From contig WQYC01000028.1 in assembly GCA_009781425.1 (NCBI GenBank), forward strand, positions 1 through 36,554: a stretch of DNA of 36,554 bases, given 5' to 3'. How positions within the stretch are numbered: the first letter of the stretch is position 1; every line of letters starts with the position of its first letter. Positions 8,579 to 18,019 of the stretch are shown here, one piece after another. The position numbers were made by a program, and so were the translations under genes. The notes under the pieces are model-generated. The model made no database searches and was not told the origin of the DNA. It was given only the letters and a program-made list of their open reading frames with translations. Source of the DNA: Oscillospiraceae bacterium. Lineage in GTDB: Bacteria; Bacillota; Clostridia; Oscillospirales; Ruminococcaceae.

Positions 8579-9493
8579 ATGAGAATCATACCTATAAAAA
8601 GTATAAACAAAAATGCCGCAGAGCCCGAGGGCTTCGTTAATTTCTCGGAGGAGGAGTATCGGCTCGGCGTCGTCGATGCCGCGCTCGGCGTAATAGAAGC
8701 CAACAAAAATGGCGGGAACAAGCCGATTGTGCTGATTACGGGTCCCTCCGGCTCGGGCAAGACCGTCACGGCGCACAGGCTCCGTGCAGAGCTCACGAAG
8801 CTCGGCGCGGCTACGCATATAATTTCGATGGACAACTATTTCAAGCCGCTCAAAGGCGGCACTGACGGCGTTGACCTTGAATCGCCCGACCGTGTTGACC
8901 GCGAGCTTTTCGCGGAGCAGGCAGAAAAAATCCTCAGCGGCGAGGAAATCACACTTCCTATTTTCAACTTCCAAAAGCAGGACAGGGAGTGGGGCGGGAA
9001 GTTCAGGCGCGGCGAAGGTGAATTTGTAATTTTCGAGGGAATACATATGCTTAATCCCTTGGTTTCGGGCTGCTTAGCGGGGCACGCGAGCAGCGTTTAC
9101 GTCAGCGTGCGTACAAGGCTCAAAAGCGCGCTGGGTCACTCGCTTCATCCGTCCAAAATAAGGCTTATGCGGCGTTTCGTGCGGGACAAGCTGTTCCGCG
9201 CACGCACGTTTTTCCAAACTATGGAGCATTTTAACAATGTTCAGCGCGGCGAAAAGCTTCACATAATGCCTTATAAAAAGCACGCAGAGTTCGATATTGA
9301 CACGTTTGTGCCTTATGAAACGAACGTTTACAAGAAGCATATTTTTGCCGAGCTTGCCGCTGCTCCCGAAAAAAATAATTTTGTTTACGAGCTTTTAATG
9401 TTTTTGGAAGAGCTTGAAAATATTGCCGACGAGTTCGTGCCGGAAGACTCGCTTGTACGTGAATTCATCGGCGGAAATACTTTAATGTATTAA
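8579..9493 (+). CDS. Uridine kinase / phosphoribulokinase-family P-loop kinase
   Basis: This 304-residue cytoplasmic protein has a Walker A loop GPSGSGKT at residues 55-62, then MDNYFKPL, where Asp-Asn-Tyr-Phe matches the uridine kinase substrate motif DxYY/F, and VIFEGIH, the second conserved kinase strand. Uridine kinases phosphorylate uridine or cytidine in pyrimidine salvage. It is longer than classical Udk (about 210 residues), with about 50 extra N-terminal and 40 extra C-terminal residues, as in the uridine-kinase-like proteins of Clostridia. The exact substrate is therefore uncertain. The ribosome site is GAGG before ATG, and it is monocistronic with its own promoter. Confidence 0.8.
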   Translation: MRIIPIKSINKNAAEPEGFVNFSEEEYRLGVVDAALGVIEANKNGGNKPIVLITGPSGSGKTVTAHRLRAELTKLGAATHIISMDNYFKPLKGGTDGVDLESPDRVDRELFAEQAEKILSGEEITLPIFNFQKQDREWGGKFRRGEGEFVIFEGIHMLNPLVSGCLAGHASSVYVSVRTRLKSALGHSLHPSKIRLMRRFVRDKLFRARTFFQTMEHFNNVQRGEKLHIMPYKKHAEFDIDTFVPYETNVYKKHIFAELAAAPEKNNFVYELLMFLEELENIADEFVPEDSLVREFIGGNTLMY

Positions 9494-9523
9494 ATTGTTT
9501 GAAAAAACGGAATATTTTTTTAC

Positions 9524-9552
9524 TTGAAAAAGCGCGGATTTTGTCATATAAT
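9524..9552 (+). promoter_or_regulatory. Promoter of the activase gene
   Basis: TTGAAA (9524-9529), a 17-bp spacer and a perfect TATAAT (9547-9552), 34 bp before the start codon at 9587. Confidence 0.8.
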
Positions 9553-9586
9553 ATAATCATACATAAAACCAAAATGAGGAAATTTA

Positions 9587-12500
9587 ATGAAACTTATAGG
9601 TCTTGACGTCGGCTCAACAACAGTTAAAATCGTTGTTCTTGAAAAAGACGGAACACTCTTGCACAGCAAGTATCAGCGGCATTATTCTGATATAAAGAAA
9701 ACTCTCGAGGAAGTCTTAAACGAGGGGTTAGCGGCAATGGGCGAAGACGAAGCCGCGAAAATTGCCATTACCGGCTCGGGTGGCATTAACGCCGCGAACT
9801 GGCTTAATCTGCCCTTCGTGCAGGAGGTCAGCGCGGGCGCAGAGGCTGTACGGCGGTTCATTCCCGAGACTGACGTTGCGATTGAGCTCGGCGGCGAGGA
9901 CGCGAAGATTACATATATAACAGGTGGTTTGGAACAACGTATGAACGGCACCTGTGCCGGCGGAACAGGCGCGTTTATTGACCAGATGGCGGCGTTATTG
10001 AACACAGACGCGGCGGGGCTCAACGAAAAAGCCAAGAGCTACGAGACTATTTATCCGATTGCGTCAAGGTGCGGTGTTTTCGCGAAAAGCGACATTCAAC
10101 CGCTGCTCAACGACGGCGCGAAGAAGTCCGACATTGCGGCTTCTGTCTTTCAGTCAGTCGTGAATCAGACAATCAGCGGACTCGCTTGCGGCAAGCCGAT
10201 TCGCGGGAAAGTCGCGTTTCTCGGTGGACCGCTGTTCTATCTTTCAGAATTAAGAAAACGCTTTGAGGAAACATTAAAATTAACCGAAGAAACTATGATT
10301 TTCCCCAACAACGCCAATCTTTTTGTAGCAATGGGCGCGGCAGTGTCTTCAAGCGCGCTCGAAACAAACATAGAAGAGCTCAAAAAGCGCGTTAACTTGC
10401 TTTCAGAAGTGGAAGTCCACGAGGTTGAGCGGCTCGCGCCTTTGTTTGAAAGTGAAATAGGGCGCAAAGAATTCATTTTGCGGCACGCGAAGAACGTAAT
10501 TCCCGAGAGCGTTTTAAGCGAGCAGAGCGGCGCCTGCTACCTTGGCGCGGATATGGGAAGCACAACGACAAAAGCCGTGCTGATTAATAAAGACGGCGAG
10601 ATTATCTTCTCGCATTACGATAATAACATGGGCGACCCGCTCAAGTCCGTAATGGGGATTTTAACAGAAATTTACGTGAAGCTTCCTAAAACTGCACATA
10701 TCGCGAAAGCCTGCGCGACGGGCTACGGCGAGCATTTAGTTAAAGCCGCGCTCGGCATTGACTACGGTGAAATCGAAACTATGGCGCACTACAAAGCCGC
10801 GCGAAAGCTGCTTCCTGACGTTGAATTTATTCTTGACATCGGCGGTCAGGACATGAAGTGTATGCAGGTGAAAAACGGCGAAATTGAGTCGGTTCTGCTG
10901 AACGAGGCTTGCTCCTCAGGCTGCGGCTCGTTTATAGAGAATTTCGCAAATGCGCTTGACATGAACGCTTCCGAGTTCGCGAAAATAGGACTGACTGCGG
11001 TGAGTCCCGTTGACCTTGGCTCGCGCTGTACGGTTTTCATGAACTCCCGCGTTAAGCAGGCGCAGAAGGAGGGCGCAAGCGTCGCTGATATTTCGGCAGG
11101 CTTGTCGTACTCGGTGGTGAAAAACGCGCTGTTCAAGGTTATAAAAATCCGCGACAGCAAGGAGCTTGGAAAGAGCATAATCGTGCAGGGCGGGACGTTT
11201 TTGAACGATTCGGTGCTTCGCGCGTTTGAGCTTGTGACAGGGCGCGAGGTTTTCCGCCCCGACAAGGCGGGCTTAATGGGCGCGTATGGCGCGGCATTAA
11301 CCGCACTTGAGCGCGACGACGGCGAGGGCTCGGCGATTGCGGACAGTGAAAAAATTGAGAATCTTACTATAAAGAAAACAACTGCAAGATGCGGAAAATG
11401 TGCAAATAAGTGTCTGCTTACGATTAGTAAATTCTCCGATGATTCCATGTACATAACGAATAATCGCTGTGAAAAAGGCGATACAACAAGTAAAAAGAAA
11501 AACGAAGAAAGCTTGCCGGATTTATACGAGTGGAAATATAATCGTTTATTTGATTATTACAAGCCGCTCCCCGAAAACGCGGCAAAGCGCGGCGTAGTCG
11601 GGATTCCGCGGGTGCTCGGAATGTTCGAGAACTATCCGTTCTGGTTTACGTTTTTCACCGAGCTTGGCTACAGCGTGAAGCTTTCGCCGCACTCCAGCCG
11701 CGAAATCTACGACCTTGGCATGGAAACCATGCCGAGCGAATCGGTCTGCTATCCCGCAAAGCTTGCGCACGGGCATATCTACGCGCTTCTGAACGACGGC
11801 GCGGAGTTCATCTTCCTGCCGAGCCTGCCTTATGAAATGGACGAGCGCGACTTAACAGGCGGCGATAATCATTACAACTGCCCTGTTGTCGCGACCTACG
11901 GCGAGGTTCTGCGGAACTGTGTTCCAGAGTTCCGTGAGCATAGAATAAATTTCATGAATCCGTTTCTGCCTATTTACGACAGGGAACGAATGGCAGAGCG
12001 TTTAGTAGAGGAATTCGACGTTTTAAATATCGGCGGTGCGGAAATAGGCGCGGCACTTGTCAAAGCTTATAAAGAAGACGAAAATTTCAAGAACGATGTC
12101 CGTAAAAAAGGCGAAGAAACGCTTGAATTACTGCGGAAAACAGGCAAAAAGGGCATAGTGCTTGCGGGAAGACCCTATCACATTGACCCCGAAATCAACC
12201 ACGGAATCCCGCAAATGATTAGCGGCTACGGCTTCGCGGTGCTGACTGAGGACAGCATTTCGCACCTTATGAAGCCGAAGCGTCCGCTTCGTATAGTTGA
12301 CCAGTGGATGTATCACACGCGGCTGTATTCAGCGGCGGAAATTGCGGGGAAAACGCCCGAACTGGAACTGGTGCAGTTAAATTCCTTCGGGTGCGGGCTT
12401 GACGCGGTTACAACTGACCAGGTGCAGGAAATTATTCAAGGGTACGGCAGGGTTTACACCACGCTTAAAATTGACGAGGTTAACAACTTAGGTGCGGCGC

Positions 12501-13873
12501 GGATTCGCTTGCGTTCGCTTGTTTCGGTAATCGAAGAGCGCGAGCGTAAAAACAAAAACAACCCCGAAGTTTTTAAGGGCTACAAAAAGCAGCCGCCCTT
12601 CACGCAGGAAATGCGTAAAAACCATACTATTCTTGCGCCGCAGATGTCACCGATTCACTTTGAGCTTGTCGAAGCCGCCTTCCGCTACTGCGGATATAAT
12701 TTAGAAATTGTGCGCGACTGCGGTAAGGACGCGGTTGACGCGGGTTTGAAGTACGTCAACAACGACTCTTGCTATCCCGCAATTCTGACCGTTGGGCAGT
12801 TCATGGCGGCTCTTGAAAGCGGCAAGTATGACCTAAACAACACGTCGCTGATGATTACGCAGACGGGCGGCGCGTGCAGAGCGACGAACTATGTAGGACT
12901 GCTGAAAAAAGCTCTTGCTGACGGCGGATTTACCAATATACCTTTGATTTCGCTGAACTTCGTAGGTATGGAAAAACAACCCGGCTTTAAGCTTTCGATG
13001 AAGCTTGCTATGCGCGGCTTCATGGCGGTGATTTACGGCGATGTGCTTTGCCGCTGTTTATATCGCACTCGTCCTTATGAAATGGAAAAAGGTTCCGCGA
13101 ACAGGCTCTACGAGCAGTGGGACAAGAAGCTGAAGGAAGACTTAAAATCACTTAGCCTGCGGAAATATAAAAAGAACATCAAGCAAATCGTTAAGGACTT
13201 CGCGGACTTGCCCGTGTTTGATATAGAAAAGCCGAGAGTCGGCTTAGTGGGTGAAATCCTTGTAAAATACCACCCGATTGCGAACAACAACGTCATAGAC
13301 TTAGTGGAAAAAGAAGGTGCGGAGGCTGTAGTGCCTGATTTAATGGGCTTCATCTACTACATATGCGACCACGCGAATTCTAAATATGAGCTGCTCACGG
13401 CTTCAAAGAAGCGGTATTTCTTCTCAAATCTTGCGATTAAAGGCTTTGAATGGCTTGAAAAGCCATACTTAGAGGCTTGCAAGGGAACTAAGTTCGGGAC
13501 TTTCATGAAGATTTCCGAAATGCGCAAATTAGTCGACGGCATAGTTTCGACAGGGAATATCGCGGGCGAGGGTTGGTTCTTGTCGGCGGAGATGATTGAA
13601 TTAATTCACAGCGGCGTGAATAACATTATCTGTATGCAGCCGTTTGCGTGTTTGCCGAATCATGTCACAGGAAAAGGCATAATAGGCGAGCTGAAACGCC
13701 GCAACCCCGAAAGCAACATAGTCGCGGTTGACTATGACCCGGGCGCATCGGAGGTAAATCAGATTAACAGGATAAAACTGATGTTAGCTCAATGTCAGTT
13801 GACAGTTGATAGTGGACAGTTGACAGTTGACGGGAAAAATGATACAATTAAAGAAGAGTTAATAAAAGTATAA
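9587..13873 (+). CDS. Giant 2-hydroxyacyl-CoA dehydratase activase-type protein (BadF/BcrA ATPase x2 + DUF2229 + HgdB-like)
   Basis: This 1,428-residue cytoplasmic protein joins several parts. Two ASKHA ATPase modules of the BadF/BadG/BcrA/BcrD family lie at about 1-260 (LGLDVGSTTVK-like loop, C123 in GTCAGGTG) and 315-590 (ADMGSTTTKAV, C442/C446 in ACSSGCGS). A cysteine cluster (CGKCANKCL...NRC) sits near 605-635. A DUF2229 region spans about 670-900, and an HgdB-like dehydratase region about 1040-1400. Activases of this family use ATP to drive a low-potential electron from a [4Fe-4S] cluster into dehydratases of amino-acid fermentation. The physiological substrate of the giant clostridial fusions is not established. 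The ribosome site is GAGG before ATG. The last 25 or so residues come from a short DNA repeat. Confidence 0.9.
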   Translation: MKLIGLDVGSTTVKIVVLEKDGTLLHSKYQRHYSDIKKTLEEVLNEGLAAMGEDEAAKIAITGSGGINAANWLNLPFVQEVSAGAEAVRRFIPETDVAIELGGEDAKITYITGGLEQRMNGTCAGGTGAFIDQMAALLNTDAAGLNEKAKSYETIYPIASRCGVFAKSDIQPLLNDGAKKSDIAASVFQSVVNQTISGLACGKPIRGKVAFLGGPLFYLSELRKRFEETLKLTEETMIFPNNANLFVAMGAAVSSSALETNIEELKKRVNLLSEVEVHEVERLAPLFESEIGRKEFILRHAKNVIPESVLSEQSGACYLGADMGSTTTKAVLINKDGEIIFSHYDNNMGDPLKSVMGILTEIYVKLPKTAHIAKACATGYGEHLVKAALGIDYGEIETMAHYKAARKLLPDVEFILDIGGQDMKCMQVKNGEIESVLLNEACSSGCGSFIENFANALDMNASEFAKIGLTAVSPVDLGSRCTVFMNSRVKQAQKEGASVADISAGLSYSVVKNALFKVIKIRDSKELGKSIIVQGGTFLNDSVLRAFELVTGREVFRPDKAGLMGAYGAALTALERDDGEGSAIADSEKIENLTIKKTTARCGKCANKCLLTISKFSDDSMYITNNRCEKGDTTSKKKNEESLPDLYEWKYNRLFDYYKPLPENAAKRGVVGIPRVLGMFENYPFWFTFFTELGYSVKLSPHSSREIYDLGMETMPSESVCYPAKLAHGHIYALLNDGAEFIFLPSLPYEMDERDLTGGDNHYNCPVVATYGEVLRNCVPEFREHRINFMNPFLPIYDRERMAERLVEEFDVLNIGGAEIGAALVKAYKEDENFKNDVRKKGEETLELLRKTGKKGIVLAGRPYHIDPEINHGIPQMISGYGFAVLTEDSISHLMKPKRPLRIVDQWMYHTRLYSAAEIAGKTPELELVQLNSFGCGLDAVTTDQVQEIIQGYGRVYTTLKIDEVNNLGAARIRLRSLVSVIEERERKNKNNPEVFKGYKKQPPFTQEMRKNHTILAPQMSPIHFELVEAAFRYCGYNLEIVRDCGKDAVDAGLKYVNNDSCYPAILTVGQFMAALESGKYDLNNTSLMITQTGGACRATNYVGLLKKALADGGFTNIPLISLNFVGMEKQPGFKLSMKLAMRGFMAVIYGDVLCRCLYRTRPYEMEKGSANRLYEQWDKKLKEDLKSLSLRKYKKNIKQIVKDFADLPVFDIEKPRVGLVGEILVKYHPIANNNVIDLVEKEGAEAVVPDLMGFIYYICDHANSKYELLTASKKRYFFSNLAIKGFEWLEKPYLEACKGTKFGTFMKISEMRKLVDGIVSTGNIAGEGWFLSAEMIELIHSGVNNIICMQPFACLPNHVTGKGIIGELKRRNPESNIVAVDYDPGASEVNQINRIKLMLAQCQLTVDSGQLTVDGKNDTIKEELIKV
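13796..13831 (+). repeat. cagttgaca tandem repeat at the activase 3' end
   Basis: The unit cagttgacagttga occurs twice, separated by tagtgga. It lies inside the coding frame and encodes QLTVDSGQLTVDG, ending only 12 codons before the stop. Peptides of the QLTVD type are a known signature of intergenic repeats that have run into a gene end. Confidence 0.8.
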
Positions 13874-13899
13874 ATTTAAAAGGTTAAAGGAGAAAGACT

Positions 13900-14823
13900 A
13901 TGGCAGAAATTAAGTTTTCAACAGGCGGAGGCAATAACAACAACATGAACATCGACGGCAAAAAAGCGCAAAAGTGGACAGTTGCATTGATTGTAATAAT
14001 CGGCGCGGTTATTCTGCTTTTCAACTGCTTTGCGATTGTAGAAGAGGGCTTCATCGGCGTGAGATACCGCTTCGGTGCGGTTGTGCAGGACGACCTCATT
14101 CCCGGGCTCAACTTTAAAATCCCGTTTATCGAGGAAATCAGACACGTTGAAATGAGAAATCAGATTTACACCTTTGAGGGTGACGCGTACACCCGCGACA
14201 CACAGCGAGTGAATAATCTGCGGATTAAGCTTACCTATTGTTACGACCCGAACTTCATGACAGAGCTTATTCAGCGCGTCGGCATTAATAATATTGAAGC
14301 GCGTTATCTTGTTCCGCACGTACAAAAAATTTCCCGCGATACAATAGGCAGAACCAATGCGGAAAGACTTGTACAGTCGCGCGGCGATATTCAGTTTGAA
14401 ATTCAGGAAACGCTCGAAAGAGAATTAGCGCCCTTCGGAATCATTGTAACTGCGGTTGCAATCGAAAACATCGCGTTTGAATCGGAATTTGAAGAATCCA
14501 TTCAGCGCAAGGTTATCGCCGAGCAGGACGCGTTCCGCATGGAAAACGTCACAGTTATGCGCGAAGAAGAAGCGAAGCAGGTAGTTATCGCGGCTGAAGC
14601 GAGAGCGGAAAGCGCGATAATCGAAGCGGAAGCCGAAGCGAGAGCGATTGAGCTTATTCAAGCGCAAATCGCGCAGAACCGCGAGTATATCGAATATCTT
14701 AAAATTATGAACTGGAACGGCATTTTGCCTCAGGTTATCGGTGACGGCGTGAACCCGTTCGTGGTGCTCGGAAGCGAGAATATTCCGGCGCAGAGACCCG
14801 CACAACAGCCGGCTGAGCAATAA
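13900..14823 (+). CDS. SPFH / band 7 (stomatin-prohibitin-like) membrane protein
   Basis: The 307-residue protein has a polar Asn/Gly-rich N-terminus, one membrane helix (about 28-48), an SPFH domain (about 50-210, beginning EEGFIGVRYRFG, which resembles HflC/prohibitin), a long Glu/Ala-rich coiled coil (about 205-255, EARAESAIIEAEAEARA) and a short Pro/Gln tail. Such proteins form membrane-attached oligomeric rings that scaffold microdomains or regulate membrane proteases. No partner protease or NfeD gene is adjacent, so a specific role cannot be given. A strong ribosome site (AAAGGAGA) precedes ATG. It lies 26 bp after the activase gene and may be co-transcribed. Confidence 0.85.
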   Translation: MAEIKFSTGGGNNNNMNIDGKKAQKWTVALIVIIGAVILLFNCFAIVEEGFIGVRYRFGAVVQDDLIPGLNFKIPFIEEIRHVEMRNQIYTFEGDAYTRDTQRVNNLRIKLTYCYDPNFMTELIQRVGINNIEARYLVPHVQKISRDTIGRTNAERLVQSRGDIQFEIQETLERELAPFGIIVTAVAIENIAFESEFEESIQRKVIAEQDAFRMENVTVMREEEAKQVVIAAEARAESAIIEAEAEARAIELIQAQIAQNREYIEYLKIMNWNGILPQVIGDGVNPFVVLGSENIPAQRPAQQPAEQ

Positions 14824-14825
14824 AA

Positions 14826-17021
14826 ATGGATTTTAACAACATCAACGACAAACAGCGTGAAGCTGTTATGCGTACCGAGGGTGCAGTGCTTATTATTGCG
14901 GGTGCGGGAAGCGGCAAGACAACGGTTCTCTGCTACCGAATCGCGCATATTATCAAGCAGGGACTTGCACCACCTTGGCGGATTTTGGCAGTAACCTTCA
15001 CTAATAAAGCGGCGGCGGAGCTAAAACTCCGCCTTTCCGCTATGGAAATAGCAGACGCAAAGGACGTTTGGGCAGGGACGTTTCACTCGACCTGCGTGAA
15101 AATTCTGCGGCGCGGGATTGAGCTGATTGGTTATAAAAGCAACTTCACGATTTATGACTCTGACGACAGCCTGCGGGTGATTAAAGCCTGCATGAGTGAG
15201 CTGAATATGTCGGACAAGTCGTGGAATCCCAAGCAGATTCAAAGCGTGATTTCAAGCGCGAAGGACAAGCTTCAGCCGCCCGACGAATTTAATGTTTACA
15301 AAGACGGCAAGCCCGATTATATGCTTGAGAAAATCGCCGCGGTTTACAGCGCGTATCAAAAGCGGCTCAAAGCCGCGAACGCTCTTGACTTCGATGATAT
15401 AATCGCGAAGACTGTCGAGCTCTTAGAAACTGCGCCCGAAGTCCTCGACAAGTGGCAAAAGCAGTTCAAGTACATAATGGTTGACGAGTATCAGGATACG
15501 AACCACGCGCAATATAAGCTGATTTCCATGCTTGCAAGGCAGCGTAGTTCCGCTGATGGCGGAACTACTGACGGGAATCTCTGCGTTGTCGGCGACGAAG
15601 ACCAGAGCATTTATCGCTTCCGCGGCGCGACGATTGAGAATATTCTGTCCTTTGAAGAGGAATTCAAGGCGCATACAGTCAAGCTTGAGCAGAATTACCG
15701 CAGTACCGAAACTATTCTTGAAGCGGCGAACGCCGTGATTAAAAACAACACTCAGCGCAAAAATAAAACGCTCTGGTCGAAGCTCGGCGAGGGCGAGAAA
15801 ATAGAAGTAAGGACGTTTTTGAGCGAGAAGCGGGAAGCAAGCTTCATAACCGAAACAGTCATGAACGGAATCGCGCAGGGTAAGAAATACTCTGATTATT
15901 TAACGCTTTACCGCATGAATGCGCAATCGCGGACAGTTGAGCTTGCGCTGGCGGCTTCGGGCGTGCCTTACAGAATCATCGGCGGCGTGCGCTTCTACGA
16001 GCGCAAGGAAATCAAGGATATACTTGCATATTTGAGCGTGATTGAAAACCCGGGCGACATGGTAAGACTGCGGCGGATTATAAACGTTCCCAAGCGTGGA
16101 ATCGGCGACGCTACACAGGCGGAAGTCGAAAACATCGCGCTGGGACTCGGAATCTCGCCTGTCGAGGTTATGGAGCGGGCGGCAGAGTTCGCAACGCTCG
16201 CGAAGAAAGCGAAGCCGCTGACGGCTTTAGCGGCGGTATTCCGCGACCTCGGCGACAGTGACCGCTACTTGCCCGACTTAATCGACGATATTTGTGAGCA
16301 GAGCGGTTATCTTGATATGCTCAAAACCGAGGGCGAAGAGGGCGAGGGGAGGCGGCAGAATATCGCCGAGCTTAAATCCTCTGCGATAAGCTTCTGCGAG
16401 GAAAACGAGGGCGCGGGGTTGTCGGAATTCTTGGAGCAGGCGGCTTTAATCGCCGACATGGACAGCTATGAGGAGGGCGAGGAGCGCGTCGTGCTCATGA
16501 CTATGCACTCGGCGAAGGGCTTGGAATTCGACACGGTGTTTATAGTTGGCGCAGAGGAGAATATTTTCCCGTCGTACAGGAGCGCGGCTGACCCGCTTGA
16601 GGTCGAGGAAGAGCGCAGATTAGCTTACGTTGCAATTACGAGAGCGAAACGCAAGCTTTACGTTACAAATGCGCGGGAACGCTTGCTTTTCGGGCAGACA
16701 CAAAGGAACAGAATTTCGCGGTTTATAAGGGAGATTCCGCCTGCTTTAACGATTGTCGAATCGGAAGAAATGCCTGTATTCGTCAAGCCCGAGCGCATAA
16801 AGCCCGACTTCACGCAGACGAGCGGCGTTGACAGGAAGCGCGACGCACCGAAGCCCAACGTGAGCTTTGCAGACGGCGAGCGGGTTAAGCATAAAATTTT
16901 CGGCGAGGGAACAATTATAGACGTGAGCCCGATGGGCGGTGATTGCCTGCTCGAAATTATGTTCGATAAGGTCGGGACGAAGAAAATCATGGCGAACTTC
17001 GCAGGGGTGCAAAAGATATAA
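14826..17021 (+). CDS. pcrA: UvrD/PcrA-type superfamily 1 DNA helicase
   Basis: This ATP-dependent 3'-5' helicase acts in DNA repair and rolling-circle replication. The 731-residue protein shows motif Q near residue 10, Walker A AGAGSGKT (25-32), motif Ia FTNKAA, motif II DEYQDTNHAQY, motif III GDEDQSIYRFRGA, motif IV (NYRST), motif V (LMTMHSAKGLEF) and motif VI (YVAITRAKRKLY). The C-terminus (about 670-725) carries the small Tudor-like domain typical of PcrA (VKHKIFGEGTIIDV). It begins 2 bp after the SPFH stop, with a poor ribosome site, so reinitiation is likely. Between motifs II and III it has a short extra segment encoded by a perfect palindrome (15544-15568). Confidence 0.95.
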   Translation: MDFNNINDKQREAVMRTEGAVLIIAGAGSGKTTVLCYRIAHIIKQGLAPPWRILAVTFTNKAAAELKLRLSAMEIADAKDVWAGTFHSTCVKILRRGIELIGYKSNFTIYDSDDSLRVIKACMSELNMSDKSWNPKQIQSVISSAKDKLQPPDEFNVYKDGKPDYMLEKIAAVYSAYQKRLKAANALDFDDIIAKTVELLETAPEVLDKWQKQFKYIMVDEYQDTNHAQYKLISMLARQRSSADGGTTDGNLCVVGDEDQSIYRFRGATIENILSFEEEFKAHTVKLEQNYRSTETILEAANAVIKNNTQRKNKTLWSKLGEGEKIEVRTFLSEKREASFITETVMNGIAQGKKYSDYLTLYRMNAQSRTVELALAASGVPYRIIGGVRFYERKEIKDILAYLSVIENPGDMVRLRRIINVPKRGIGDATQAEVENIALGLGISPVEVMERAAEFATLAKKAKPLTALAAVFRDLGDSDRYLPDLIDDICEQSGYLDMLKTEGEEGEGRRQNIAELKSSAISFCEENEGAGLSEFLEQAALIADMDSYEEGEERVVLMTMHSAKGLEFDTVFIVGAEENIFPSYRSAADPLEVEEERRLAYVAITRAKRKLYVTNARERLLFGQTQRNRISRFIREIPPALTIVESEEMPVFVKPERIKPDFTQTSGVDRKRDAPKPNVSFADGERVKHKIFGEGTIIDVSPMGGDCLLEIMFDKVGTKKIMANFAGVQKI
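15544..15568. repeat. Perfect palindrome inserted in pcrA
   Basis: Ten bases gtagttccgc and their exact complement gcggaactac flank a five-base loop. The palindrome is in frame and encodes most of the extra residues RSSADGGTT between helicase motifs II and III, where relatives have a much shorter connection. Confidence 0.75.
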
Positions 17022-17211
17022 ATGTTGACCATTTGTTGACCAAAAAGTATTTTTGAAGATAAAAATGCACGAAAAATCCTTTAAAAATCAAAAATATTTG
17101 CCAAAACATGAAAAAGTTTACAATTTGTTAACACATTTTGGTAAATTATATACTATAATATAAGTGTAAAAATGTCTTTTTGCGACCTTTATGGAAAGGA
17201 GGGCGGAACAA

Positions 17212-17901
17212 ATGACAATCGGAAACTTAGGAACTGTAGGTATTCACGCGCAAAGCAACTACTTTGCACCTCTTGACGAAGTCAGGGCGGTAGGCTCTGC
17301 AAGCTTGGCGCAGCAGGATTCGCAGAATTATCTGCGGGCTGATTACGCGGAGACGATTAAACCCGTTGAAAGGTATGAACCCGCGGGTGAAAAGCCGGAT
17401 TTTGCGGCGATAAACCTGATGAAAAACAGCTTCCCAGAGCCGGTGCCTATGCAGTCGTTCAATCTTGAGGATTTCGAGACAGGCGCATCGTCAACCGGAG
17501 AACCGCAGATGACCTTAGCTGAGTTCCAGGCACAGCAGGAACAGCGCGTGCAGGTAGAAAGCCAAGCGCAGACTCAGCAGGTTCATGAAGCAATTGAAGA
17601 AATGGAGCGTCCGTCGGGCTCGCCGTTTCAGTCAAGCGCACAAAATTCGCTGAACCCGCAAGGCTTGAGCGAAAATCAGAGCGCGCTTGGAGCGCACACA
17701 ATCACGCAGACGCAGGAAGTACGCGTTGAAGAGCGCGTAGCTGAAAGCGCGACTGTGCAAACTTCGTCTGAAAGAGCGGAATACGCCGCAAATTCAAGAC
17801 TTACTCCCGCCCAAGAGCGCGGAGTAGAGGAATACACCAGAATGCAGGACTACAGCGACCCGACGAGTCTTAGCATGGCGAATTCACAGCTTGCGGCTTA
17901 A
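17212..17901 (+). CDS. Glutamine-rich orphan protein of unknown function
   Basis: I do not recognise this 229-residue protein. It has no membrane helix, signal peptide or cysteine. It is rich in Gln, Ser, Ala and Glu, with stretches such as QVESQAQTQQVHEAIEEMER that may form helices, so it is probably largely disordered. An in-frame ATG at 17191 lies upstream, but the Shine-Dalgarno AAAGGAGG (17195-17202) is inside it, nine bases before the ATG at 17212, which is therefore the start. It stands alone between pcrA and a strong terminator. The 190-bp AT-rich leader holds a TTGACCA direct repeat (near 17030) and a plausible but non-ideal promoter (TTGTTA 17125-17130, TATACT 17149-17154). Confidence 0.75.
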   Translation: MTIGNLGTVGIHAQSNYFAPLDEVRAVGSASLAQQDSQNYLRADYAETIKPVERYEPAGEKPDFAAINLMKNSFPEPVPMQSFNLEDFETGASSTGEPQMTLAEFQAQQEQRVQVESQAQTQQVHEAIEEMERPSGSPFQSSAQNSLNPQGLSENQSALGAHTITQTQEVRVEERVAESATVQTSSERAEYAANSRLTPAQERGVEEYTRMQDYSDPTSLSMANSQLAA

Positions 17902-17931
17902 TCCTTTTCTTTTACAGTTGCTTTATTAAAC

Positions 17932-17961
17932 AAAACCTGCAACATTTGTTGCAGGTTTTTT
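17932..17961 (+). terminator. Rho-independent terminator after the orphan gene
   Basis: A perfect stem (aaaacctgcaaca at 17932-17944 with tgttgcaggtttt at 17947-17959; the innermost pairs must open to form a loop) runs into six T residues. It lies 30 bp past the stop at 17901. Confidence 0.9.
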
Positions 17962-17990
17962 CATGTTTTGCCGAAAATTCACATAAAACC

Positions 17991-18019
17991 TTGACAAAAC
18001 GCCGTTTTCATGCTATTAT
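17991..18019 (+). promoter_or_regulatory. Promoter of the MFS transporter operon
   Basis: A perfect TTGACA (17991-17996), a 17-bp spacer and TATTAT (18014-18019), 37 bp before the start codon. Confidence 0.85.

Noticed and set aside
10846-11454. 202-residue minus-strand ORF inside the activase gene
   Set aside because: It is antisense to the second ATPase domain with its conserved cysteines; a shadow of strong codon bias.
14425-14820. 131-residue minus-strand ORF opposite the SPFH gene
   Set aside because: The sense strand has a clear SPFH domain and coiled coil; the antisense frame has no supporting start or motif.
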